Source: Candidatus Fermentibacterota bacterium | GTDB taxonomy: Bacteria; Fermentibacterota; Fermentibacteria; Fermentibacterales; Fermentibacteraceae | DNA length: 21,855 nt | Assembly: GCA_012523605.1 (NCBI GenBank) | Contig: JAAYTY010000025.1 | Span: 1 to 21,855, forward strand | Reading direction: 5' to 3' | In this document: positions 16,106-21,855 of the stretch, one piece after another | How positions within the stretch are numbered: position 1 is the stretch's first letter | Layout: each line of letters begins with the position of its first letter | Program-made: the position numbers and the translations under genes | The notes under the pieces: model-generated | The model's database searches: none | Told to the model about the DNA's origin: nothing | What the model saw: the letters and a program-made list of their open reading frames with translations, nothing else

Positions 16106-16884
16106 GGCTCTACTGCGGCGTTGACATCGGTGCGAGGTCGATAGAGGTCGTTCTGTTCGACGGTGCTCAGATAGTCGAGGCCGGGATCGCGGACACCGGG
16201 GCACGGCCCGCCGACGCCGCCGGGGAGCTTTTCGAGAGGCTCCTGGCGTCGGCCGACTTGCGCGCCGACTCGCTTGCGGCGATCGTTTCCACGGGGTACG
16301 GGCGCAACTACTTCAAACCCGCCACCAGGGCCGTATCGGAAATCCTGGCGCACGCCCGAGGCGTTTCCTTCCTCTTCCCCTCGGCGAGGACGGTGATAGA
16401 CATAGGAGGACAGGACTCGAAGCTGATCGAGATGGACTCGGAAGGCCGCACCACCGATTTCGTGATGAACGACAGGTGCGCCGCGGGCACCGGCCGGTTC
16501 ATCGAGCTGACGGGCCAGATCGTGGGCGTGTCCGTCGAGAGCATGGCCGACTTCGTCTCAGAGCACCGCCATTCGGTGGAGATATCCTCGATGTGCGCGG
16601 TGTTCGCCGAGAGCGAGATCGTGGGCCTCCTCCAGTCCGGCATCCCCGTGCCTTCGATCCTCAACGGAGTCTTCAAGGCGGTCGCCAGGCGCACCGTATC
16701 CATGGCGGGCCGAGCCAGGGTCTCCCCCCTGATAGTCTTCACCGGAGGGGTGGCCAGGAACGGGGGAGTCGTGAGAGCCCTGCGCGAGGAGCTGGGCATG
16801 GAGGTCCTCGTCCCTCCCGAGCCGCAGATCACGGGCGCCCTGGGAGCGGCGCTGATCGCGGCCGCGGACGACCGCGGGAAGTAG
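16102..16884 (+). CDS. yjiL: HgdC/YjiL/BadF-type ATP-dependent activase of 2-hydroxyacyl-CoA dehydratase family
   Basis: A 260-residue ASKHA-fold ATPase of exactly family length. Phosphate-1 GVDIGARSIEVVLFD (6-20), STGYGRN, phosphate-2 VIDIGGQDSK (98-107) and the adenosine loop FTGGVARNGGV (213-223) are all present. Cys126 (NDRCAAGTGRF) and Cys165 (SSMCAVFAESE) are the two cysteines that share one [4Fe-4S] cluster across the homodimer. The protein hydrolyses ATP to push an electron to the low-potential cluster of its partner, here presumably the YjiM-like module and perhaps the two HgdB-like modules. ATG overlaps the preceding stop (ATGA), with GGAG nine bases upstream. It is the only activase in the cassette and would have to serve three HgdB-fold domains. 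Confidence 0.9.
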   Translation: MRLYCGVDIGARSIEVVLFDGAQIVEAGIADTGARPADAAGELFERLLASADLRADSLAAIVSTGYGRNYFKPATRAVSEILAHARGVSFLFPSARTVIDIGGQDSKLIEMDSEGRTTDFVMNDRCAAGTGRFIELTGQIVGVSVESMADFVSEHRHSVEISSMCAVFAESEIVGLLQSGIPVPSILNGVFKAVARRTVSMAGRARVSPLIVFTGGVARNGGVVRALREELGMEVLVPPEPQITGALGAALIAAADDRGK

Positions 16885-16971
16885 AGGACGGCGGGCGTCG
16901 GAAGCGGCGATCCGCAGCAAGGGCGCGAAGGAGCAGAGAAAGCGCCCCCCGAGGAAGCAGGGCGCGCGGCT

Positions 16972-17337
16972 CTAGACCGTGAATCCTCCGCCGCAGCGGA
17001 ATGCGTCCTCCAGATACTCCACCGTGAAGGCTCCCGGACAGCCCCTCACGACCGCGACATCGAACCGGCAGAAGCCCGGGAAGGGCCGTGCGGAGAGGTA
17101 TGCCGCAGCGGTGGCGGCTATCCTCCTCTGCTTGGTCCGGCCGATCTTCTCCCAGGCCATGGTCGCGCTGCCCTCGGAGGCGAGCTTCACCTCGACGAAG
17201 ACCATGGTGCCGTCCTTTTCCGCTATGATGTCTATCTCGCCGCAGGGGGCGCGGAAGTTGCGCTCCAGGATGCGCCATCCGTCGTGCGCGAGGTGCGTCG
17301 CGGCGGCGGCCTCGGCCTCGCGGGATGCTCTAGCCGT
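16972..17337 (-). CDS. yraN: YraN family (UPF0102) putative nuclease, start codon unresolved
   Basis: The frame encodes a normal YraN: SREAEAAAATHLAHDGWRIL, ERNF, then the PD-(D/E)xK-type core GEIDIIAEKDGTMVFVEVK, CRFDVAVV and YLEDAFRCGG near the end. The frame is open from 17400 to the TAG at 16974-16972, but between 17400 and 17206 there is no ATG, GTG or TTG. The first ATG (17205) lies inside the nuclease core and would give a truncated 77-residue protein lacking GEIDII. I mark the start at the near-cognate ACG (17337), which gives 121 residues, the usual family length; this is a placeholder. The gene overlaps the rnhB end. Family role is unproven; gene order next to rnhB is conserved widely. 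Confidence 0.65.
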   Translation of the reverse strand, partial: TARASREAEAAAATHLAHDGWRILERNFRAPCGEIDIIAEKDGTMVFVEVKLASEGSATMAWEKIGRTKQRRIAATAAAYLSARPFPGFCRFDVAVVRGCPGAFTVEYLEDAFRCGGGFTV

Positions 17338-17992
17338 CGAAGAGCCCCGGGGAGAGAGGCCGGAACGACATGCGGTGGATCGGGCAGGGCCCGAGCCTCC
17401 TTATCGCGTCGAGGTGGCTCCTGGAGCCGTAGCCCTTGTTCGCGGCGAAGCCGTATCCGGGCCACTTCCTGTCGGCCTCCAACATGATGTCGTCTAGGAA
17501 GACCTTCGCCAGAATGCTGGCCGCGGCGATCGACAGGCTGCGGCCGTCCCCGCCTGTGACGAACTCGGCCGGATGAGGGAATCCCCTCACCGGAAGGCCG
17601 TCCACGAGAAAGAGGCAGCCTGAAGCGGCAACCGGGGCGGAAGCCCTCTCGAAGGCGGCGGCGACCGCACGGGCCATGCCCATTCCGTCTATCTCCGCCG
17701 CCTCCACCACGCCCGTTCCGGTTAGCACGCAAGCGTCCATTATCCGGGGTACGAGTGCCCTCCTCGCCCTGTCGGAGAGACGCTTGCTGTCGTTGACGCC
17801 GGGCAGGACGGCTCCGCTCCTCAGGAGGACGGCGCAAGCGACGAGGGGGCCGGCGAGCGGCCCCCTCCCCGCCTCGTCCATGCCCGCGACCGGACCCGCC
17901 CGGCGCCTCACCGCGGAGTCGAACTCCAGGAGCCCCGGGCTTCCGGGAGCGGGCGCGTCAGTAGGCGGTCTTCTCCCTGATGCGGGCGGCAC
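17330..17992 (-). CDS. rnhB: Ribonuclease HII
   Basis: A 220-residue enzyme that cleaves RNA of RNA-DNA hybrids and misinserted ribonucleotides. GMDEAGRGPLAGP (about 37-49) holds the first catalytic Asp-Glu pair (D39, E40). NDSKRLSDRARR, the EIDGMGMARAV block, FLVDGLP and GDGRSLSIAAASILAKVFLDD give the rest of the active-site framework, and NKGYGSRSHLDAIRRLGPCPIHRMSF is the C-terminal family signature. GTG 17992 lies within the end of rplS (35-base overlap) with AAGGG a few bases upstream; a shorter N-terminus is possible because the first 20 residues are not conserved. It is followed by yraN on an overlapping frame. Confidence 0.93.
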   Translation of the reverse strand: MPPASGRRPPTDAPAPGSPGLLEFDSAVRRRAGPVAGMDEAGRGPLAGPLVACAVLLRSGAVLPGVNDSKRLSDRARRALVPRIMDACVLTGTGVVEAAEIDGMGMARAVAAAFERASAPVAASGCLFLVDGLPVRGFPHPAEFVTGGDGRSLSIAAASILAKVFLDDIMLEADRKWPGYGFAANKGYGSRSHLDAIRRLGPCPIHRMSFRPLSPGLFDG

Positions 17993-18308
17993 GGCCCTTC
18001 TTCTCTCTCAGGAAGAACAGCTTGGCCCTCCTGACCTTGCCCCGTCTAACGACGTCCACCGCGCTCACCCTGGGCGAACTCACGGGGAAAATCCTCTCCA
18101 CGCCGACGCCGTTCGAGATCTTGCGCACGGTGAACGTCTCCGATGCGCCGCCTCCCCTGCGGGAGATGACCACGCCCTCGAAGACCTGTATCCTCACCTT
18201 GTCGCCCTCGACGACCTGATAGTGGACCCTGACGGTGTCGCCGGGCCTGAAATCCGCTGTCTCCCTGCCGGGGGCGACAGCCTCAACCGCCTTCAGAATC
18301 TCGTCCAT
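17958..18308 (-). CDS. rplS: 50S ribosomal protein L19
   Basis: A 116-residue ribosomal protein of standard length. Family blocks: FRPGDTVRVHYQVVEGDKVRIQVFEGVVI, FTVRKISNGVGVERIFPVSSPRV, VDVVRRGKVRRAKLFFLREKKGRAARIRE. L19 sits at the 30S-50S interface of the large subunit. ATG 18308 has AAAGGAG eight to nine bases upstream, and the start lies within the last codons of trmD (26-base overlap), the conserved trmD-rplS order. Confidence 0.97.
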   Translation of the reverse strand: MDEILKAVEAVAPGRETADFRPGDTVRVHYQVVEGDKVRIQVFEGVVISRRGGGASETFTVRKISNGVGVERIFPVSSPRVSAVDVVRRGKVRRAKLFFLREKKGRAARIREKTAY

Positions 18309-19056
18309 TCTCCCGCTCCTTTGAACGAGCCGCGCGCCTCAATGCCTCCAGGAACGAGGCCCTGAGTTCGTCGAGGCTCCTTGATTCGAGCAAATCCGGG
18401 CGTCTTGACCTGGTTCTCTCCAGGGCCTGCCGGAACCTCCACTCTTCTATCTGCGCGTGATCTCCCGACAACAGGACGTCGGGAACCCGCATGCCCTCGA
18501 ACTCGGCCGGCCTCGTGTACCTCGGATAGTCGAGCAGGCCGGTCGCGAAGCTGTCCGACATGGCCGACTCCAGCCTGCCGAGCACCCCGGGCACCCATCT
18601 GAGCACCGCCTCCAGGAGGAGCATCGCAGGCACCTCCCCGCCGGAGGTGACGAAGCCGCCTACGCTTATCTCGTCCGTCACGGCGGCCTCCGCGAACCTC
18701 TCGTCCACACCCCCGTAGCGGCCGCAGAATATGACAAGCCTGCCGCAACCGGCAAGCTCCTCCGCCAGCGGCTGGTCGAGCAGCCTCCCGTGCGGCGCCA
18801 TCAGCACCACCCTGGCCCCGTCTCCGGCCCATCCGATCGAGCGGAGGGCGCCGAACAGGGGCTCGGGCCTCATTACCATTCCCGCGCCGCCGCCGAACTG
18901 GTAGTCGTCAACCGAGCCCCTCGCGTCCACTGCGAAGCGCCTGATGTCCACCAGCTCGATCTCGACCAGGCCCGAAGAGACGGCCCTTCCCACCACGCCG
19001 CTCGCAAGGAAGCGCTCGAAGATCTCCGGAAACAGCGTGGCTACGGCTGCCCTCAA
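18283..19056 (-). CDS. trmD: tRNA (guanine37-N1)-methyltransferase TrmD
   Basis: A 257-residue SPOUT methyltransferase that makes m1G37 in tRNA and prevents +1 frameshifts. ATLFPEIFERFLASGVVGRA is the family N-terminus. GGGAGMVMRPEPL, APHGRLLDQPLAEEL, FCGRYGGVDERF, the SAM-binding trefoil-knot segment DEISVGGFVTSGGEVPAMLLLEAVLR, VPGVLG and LLDYPRYTRPAEFEGMRVPDVLLSGDH all fit. I choose TTG 19056: it yields (M)RAAVATLFPE, aligned with usual TrmD starts, overlaps the rimM TGA as TTGA, and has GAGG about nine bases upstream. The frame stays open far upstream into rimM, but that part is not TrmD-like. Confidence 0.95.
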   Translation of the reverse strand: MRAAVATLFPEIFERFLASGVVGRAVSSGLVEIELVDIRRFAVDARGSVDDYQFGGGAGMVMRPEPLFGALRSIGWAGDGARVVLMAPHGRLLDQPLAEELAGCGRLVIFCGRYGGVDERFAEAAVTDEISVGGFVTSGGEVPAMLLLEAVLRWVPGVLGRLESAMSDSFATGLLDYPRYTRPAEFEGMRVPDVLLSGDHAQIEEWRFRQALERTRSRRPDLLESRSLDELRASFLEALRRAARSKERENGRDSEGG

Positions 19057-19544
19057 TCCAGGTCCTCTATGCCGACAGGCAGCTCGACCCTCACCGCTCC
19101 TCCCGCCCAGTCTATCTCTCCGATCGAGAGGAGCAGGCTCACGGGCACCTCGAACCGCCGTCCGTGACCGGCATCCACTGCGACCAGGGGATTCGCCGGT
19201 TCGGGATCGACCTCCAGGACCACCCCCTCCAGACGGCTGGAGACGAGCTTCATCCCCGTGAAGAGGTCCAGCGGCCTGAAACCGCCTATGGCCAGCGCTG
19301 CTCCACGGGAGAGGGCTATGTCCAGCCCTGCCAGTGGGGCGGCCGCCTCCCTCGAGTCCACCCCGTCGAAGCCGAGGTTGATCCTCCTCGCGTCCCTTAC
19401 GGCGCATCTCGCGAGGACCATCTCCCTGCCGCCTACGGAGAGAACGGTCCCTGCCGGCAGGGCGACCACCGGCCCCGCAAGGAACATTCTCGCGACCACG
19501 TCGCCCCTCAGACCGTGGCACCGCAGAACGGTGCCCGCGAACAC
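19053..19544 (-). CDS. rimM: Ribosome maturation factor RimM
   Basis: A 163-residue protein that assists 30S maturation by binding S19. The N-terminal block FAGTVLRCHGLRGDVVARMF matches the RimM GxVxxxHGLRGxV pattern, and the C-terminal PRC-barrel half ends WAGGAVRVELPVGIEDL. The middle is Gly/Ala-rich and divergent. GTG 19544 has no good ribosome-binding site. The family would allow a few more residues upstream (PGDL), but no normal start lies there. The stop overlaps the trmD TTG, so coupling is likely. Confidence 0.88.
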   Translation of the reverse strand: MFAGTVLRCHGLRGDVVARMFLAGPVVALPAGTVLSVGGREMVLARCAVRDARRINLGFDGVDSREAAAPLAGLDIALSRGAALAIGGFRPLDLFTGMKLVSSRLEGVVLEVDPEPANPLVAVDAGHGRRFEVPVSLLLSIGEIDWAGGAVRVELPVGIEDLD

Positions 19545-19564
19545 GAGGTCGCCCGGGACGGGGC

Positions 19565-19795
19565 TCAGTCTATGATCTCCACCGTGGCCTTGAGATTCCT
19601 GCGGGCTGCGGCAGATCTGATTATCGTCCTGATGGCCTTGGCGATCCTGCCCTCCCGGCCGATAACCCTGCCCAGATCGCTCTCGGAAACCCTCAGCTCG
19701 TAAACGGTGACGCCCTCGACCTCCTTCTCCTCGACGTGGACGTTCTCCTGGTCCTCGACGAGAGTCCGGGCGATCATCTCTATCAGCTCCTTCAT
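19565..19795 (-). CDS. khpA: KH-domain RNA-binding protein KhpA
   Basis: A 76-residue single type-II KH domain. The GxxG RNA-binding loop is GREG within LGRVIGREGRIAKAIRTII, followed by AAARRNLKATVEIID. KhpA proteins bind many RNAs, often as a pair with KhpB/Jag, and sit between rpsP and rimM in many phyla as here. ATG 19795 is preceded by GGAGGG with a six-base spacing. Confidence 0.94.
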   Translation of the reverse strand: MKELIEMIARTLVEDQENVHVEEKEVEGVTVYELRVSESDLGRVIGREGRIAKAIRTIIRSAAARRNLKATVEIID

Positions 19796-19829
19796 GAGAC
19801 CCTCCAGTCCTCAGAAGTGTCTGCGGGAA

Positions 19830-20174
19830 CTAGGAACGGCCGGCGGAGCCCGGCTCCGGTGTCGTTCTCTTCTCACCCTTCATGAAGACGACCTCCGGAG
19901 TCACCTCCGCGCCGGACTGGATCCGGCTCCATCTCTCCCAGGTTCCTGTCCTGCGGAGAAGGCTGCGAACGGTCTCCGACACCTGGGCGCCCTTCTTCAT
20001 CCACTCGAAGGTCCGGGCCTCGTCCACACGGATCTCCCTGGGCCTCCGGAGCGGATCGTAGTATCCGAGCACCTCCAGGAAGCGACCGTCCTGCGCCTTC
20101 CTCGAATCCGCGACGACGATCCTGTAGAATGCCAGCTTGCTGGTGCCCATGCGCCTGAGTCGTATCCTTACCAA
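19830..20174 (-). CDS. rpsP: 30S ribosomal protein S16
   Basis: A 114-residue protein with the S16 N-terminus MVRIRLRRMGTSKLAFYRIV, VADSRKAQDGRFLEVLGYYDPL, and VSETVRSLLRRTGTWE. It is about 25-30 residues longer than minimal S16, with a charged tail. The start is TTG 20174, supported by alignment and by GGAGGT six bases upstream. It follows ffh by 13 bases. Confidence 0.96.
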   Translation of the reverse strand: MVRIRLRRMGTSKLAFYRIVVADSRKAQDGRFLEVLGYYDPLRRPREIRVDEARTFEWMKKGAQVSETVRSLLRRTGTWERWSRIQSGAEVTPEVVFMKGEKRTTPEPGSAGRS

Positions 20175-20187
20175 GTCACACCTCCGG

Positions 20188-21504
20188 TCATTGACGGAAG
20201 AGCGATGGGAGGCGTCCTGTCTTCCTCACCCTCTTCAGCATCGTCTGCATCGTCCTGAACTCCCTCAGGAGCCTGTTGACGTCCCTCACGGTCGTCCCGC
20301 TGCCTCTCGCGATCCTCTTTCTCCTGCTGCCGTCTATCGTCTCCGGCTTCAGCCGCTCATGCGGCGTCATCGAAGAGATGATGGCCTCCATTCTTGCGAA
20401 TTCCACGGGGTCCATTCCGGCTCCAGCCTGCAACGCATTCCCCGGGATCATCGCGAGGATGTCCTGGATCGGGCCCATCTTCCTCAGCCTGCGGAGCTGG
20501 TCCGCGAAGTCCTCCAGAGTGAAGGATGCCTTGCGGAGCTTCCGCTCCAGCTTCTCGGCCTCCTCGTGGTCGACGGTCTCCCTTGCCTTCTCCACCAGCC
20601 CGACGACATCGCCCATGCCGAGTATGCGGCCGGCCATCCTCCGGGGGTCGAACGGCTCGAGACCATCCAGGCCCTCTCCCGTGCCTGCGAATCTCACGGG
20701 CTTTCCCGTTACCGCCCTGAAGGAGAGAGCCGCGCCCCCCCTGGAGTCGCCGTCCATCTTCGTCAGGATCGCCGAGTCGTATCCTGCGGCCCGCTCGAAC
20801 TCGACGGCCACGTTCAGAGCGTCCTGACCGGTAAGACCATCCAGAACCAGGACGGTCTCCCGCGGAGCCGCCGCAGTCCTGACGGCCTTCAGCTGGTCCA
20901 TCATCGCCTGGTCCACGTGCATGCGGCCCGCCGTGTCCAGGATCACCAGGTCGTACATCTCCTGCGCGGCCCTGCGGATGGCGCCCCCCGCCACCTCGAC
21001 GGGGTCGGAGGCCCCCCTGTCGCAGTGGAAGCCGCATCCTGCCCTGTCCGCCAGGATCTCGAGCTGATCGATCGCCGCAGGCCTCTGCAGGTCGCATGCG
21101 GCGAGGAGCGGCCTCATGCCGCGCTTTCTCGCAGCCCAGAAACCCAGCCTCGCGGCGGCCGTGGTCTTGCCTGAGCCCTGCAACCCCGCGAGAAGGACCA
21201 CCGCGGGCGCCCTGCCCCCCCAGTCCGGGAGTGCGGATTCGCCCCCGAGCAGGGCCGTCATCTCCTCGAAGACGATGCCCACTATCTGCTGGCCCGGCGT
21301 CAGGCTTCGAAGCACCTTCTCCCCGAGGGCGCGGGCCGAAACCTTCTCTATGAAATCCCTGGCGACCCGGACGCTGACATCCGCCTCGAGGAGTGCACGC
21401 CTCACCTCGCGCATCGCCTCGTGCAGATCGTTCTCGCCTACGACGCCCCTGCCTCGGAGGCGGTCGAAGATACCGGAGAGCCTTCCGGACAGCTTGTCGA
21501 ACAA
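20188..21504 (-). CDS. ffh: Signal recognition particle protein Ffh (SRP54)
   Basis: A 438-residue SRP GTPase that binds signal sequences and SRP RNA and delivers nascent chains to FtsY at the membrane. The order is N domain (1-95), G domain with G1 GLQGSGKTT (107-115), DLQRPAA (138-144), DTAGR (190-194), TKMDGDSRGG (248-257) and GTGE (274-277), then the Met-rich M domain with FTLEDFADQL (328-337), MGPIQDILAMIPG, SMTPHER and SRRKRIARGSGT (393-404), the RNA-binding helix-turn-helix. TTG 21504 gives the canonical MFDKLSGRLSGIF start with GAAGGGG seven bases upstream. It heads the ribosome/tRNA operon. No SRP RNA gene is visible in this window. Confidence 0.97.
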   Translation of the reverse strand: MFDKLSGRLSGIFDRLRGRGVVGENDLHEAMREVRRALLEADVSVRVARDFIEKVSARALGEKVLRSLTPGQQIVGIVFEEMTALLGGESALPDWGGRAPAVVLLAGLQGSGKTTAAARLGFWAARKRGMRPLLAACDLQRPAAIDQLEILADRAGCGFHCDRGASDPVEVAGGAIRRAAQEMYDLVILDTAGRMHVDQAMMDQLKAVRTAAAPRETVLVLDGLTGQDALNVAVEFERAAGYDSAILTKMDGDSRGGAALSFRAVTGKPVRFAGTGEGLDGLEPFDPRRMAGRILGMGDVVGLVEKARETVDHEEAEKLERKLRKASFTLEDFADQLRRLRKMGPIQDILAMIPGNALQAGAGMDPVEFARMEAIISSMTPHERLKPETIDGSRRKRIARGSGTTVRDVNRLLREFRTMQTMLKRVRKTGRLPSLFRQ

Positions 21505-21551
21505 GGCCAGACCCCTTCGGCAGTCGTGGCACCAGAGCCTAAAGAGTGATG

Positions 21552-21580
21552 ATCATAAGATTTCCGGGGCGAAGGCTCAA
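21552..21580 (-). promoter_or_regulatory. ffh: Strong sigma70-type promoter for the ffh operon
   Basis: On the minus strand TTGAGC (21580-21575), a 17-base spacer and TATGAT (21557-21552), a five-of-six match to TATAAT. The predicted transcript start near 21545 leaves a leader of about 40 nt before the ffh TTG. It lies in the gap after the neighbouring upstream gene and would drive ffh through yraN. Confidence 0.6.
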
Positions 21581-21587
21581 GTGGCGG

Positions 21588-21854
21588 TCAGGGGAGTTTC
21601 TCTTCCCGGGTCCCGTGGCCCGAGGGGCAGGAGATGAACACTCTCGCGGAATCCACCAGCACCTCGTAGGGCAGGCCCGACACGGGGCAGACCAGAAGGC
21701 TCTCCGGAGTGCCTGCGGGAACTTCGTAAACCGCCGCGCTGTCGTAGCCGAGCACGGTGTACACGATCGTGAACATCAGGTCGTCCATGTTCCTTCCGCA
21801 ACGCCTGGCGTCGAGCATCGCCCTTATCCCGGCGAGCGTGGACTCGTCGAGTTC
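21588..21854 (-). CDS. Hypothetical protein with CPVSG and CPSGHG motifs, partial at right edge
   Basis: The frame is open to the window edge, so the 5' end may lie outside. An ATG at 21818 would give 76 residues, but 12 further in-frame codons (ELDESTLAGIRA) precede it without a stop. The visible part is mainly a compact domain with VPAGTPESLLVCPVSGLPYEVL and VFISCPSGHGT near the end. The two Cys-Pro motifs about 20 residues apart look like a matched pair, possibly a disulfide or half of a metal site. I do not recognise the family. It ends 83 bases before ffh, and the ffh promoter lies in the gap, so it is probably a separate transcription unit. Confidence 0.55.
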   Translation of the reverse strand, partial: ELDESTLAGIRAMLDARRCGRNMDDLMFTIVYTVLGYDSAAVYEVPAGTPESLLVCPVSGLPYEVLVDSARVFISCPSGHGTREEKLP

Positions 21855-21855
21855 A

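Noticed and set aside
16921..16947. GGGCGC/GCGCCC hairpin between the convergent activase and yraN genes as a terminator
   Set aside because: Six base pairs with a 15-base loop and no T-run on either strand; too weak to call.
17203..17205. ATG 17205 as the real yraN start
   Set aside because: It would delete the N-terminal helix and the GEIDII part of the nuclease core, which are clearly encoded upstream in the same frame.
17396..17403. TAAGGAGG as the ribosome-binding site of yraN
   Set aside because: No start codon in the yraN frame lies at a usable distance; the bases encode the conserved IRRL of RNase HII.

Overview
This window is about 21.9 kb of GC-rich, densely coded bacterial chromosome with no rRNA, tRNA, CRISPR array or insertion sequence that I can see. 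The signal-peptide proteins, a PorV-like outer-membrane barrel, a PorU-like C25 peptidase and proteins with C-terminal type IX secretion (T9SS) sorting domains point to a diderm of the FCB group or a nearby candidate phylum (Fermentibacterota, Eisenbacteria or Krumholzibacteriota-like). The oxygen-sensitive 2-hydroxyacyl-CoA-dehydratase-type reductase genes point to an anaerobe. The phylum is a guess: no marker here fixes it.

Left part (1-8868, minus strand, read right to left): a divIVA-like gene, a PorU-like C25 peptidase, a PorV-like barrel, an M6 metalloprotease with a beta-propeller and T9SS sorting tail, a small exported protein, and the start of one more exported protein cut by the left edge. 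Four of these junctions are TGATG or a 1-nt gap, so the block looks like one translationally coupled operon. A good promoter lies just upstream of divIVA. The logic is export: barrel shuttle plus sortase-like peptidase plus a likely cargo protease. Just upstream, also on the minus strand, are yggS (8953-9660) and comM/yifB (start at 11244).

Middle (11254-16884, plus strand): a promoter and a roughly 210-nt leader with strong predicted RNA structure, followed by a tightly overlapped cassette. It encodes a SAM-dependent methyltransferase, an HgdB-like protein with a cysteine-rich insert, a fusion of a second HgdB-like module to a YjiM/double-cubane-cluster module, and an HgdC/YjiL-type ATP-dependent activase. 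This is the best candidate here for an undescribed system: an ATP-driven low-potential reductase linked to a methyltransferase, substrate unknown.

Right part (16972-21504, minus strand): the classic housekeeping string ffh-rpsP-khpA-rimM-trmD-rplS-rnhB-yraN, covering SRP targeting, ribosome assembly and tRNA modification, with a strong promoter before ffh. In many bacteria this string continues directly into yifB/comM. Here the plus-strand cassette separates yraN from comM, and comM appears to have its own promoter and a leaderless start. Non-ATG starts are frequent throughout, and yraN has no ATG, GTG or TTG at all at its expected 5' end. The right edge cuts a small hypothetical gene.
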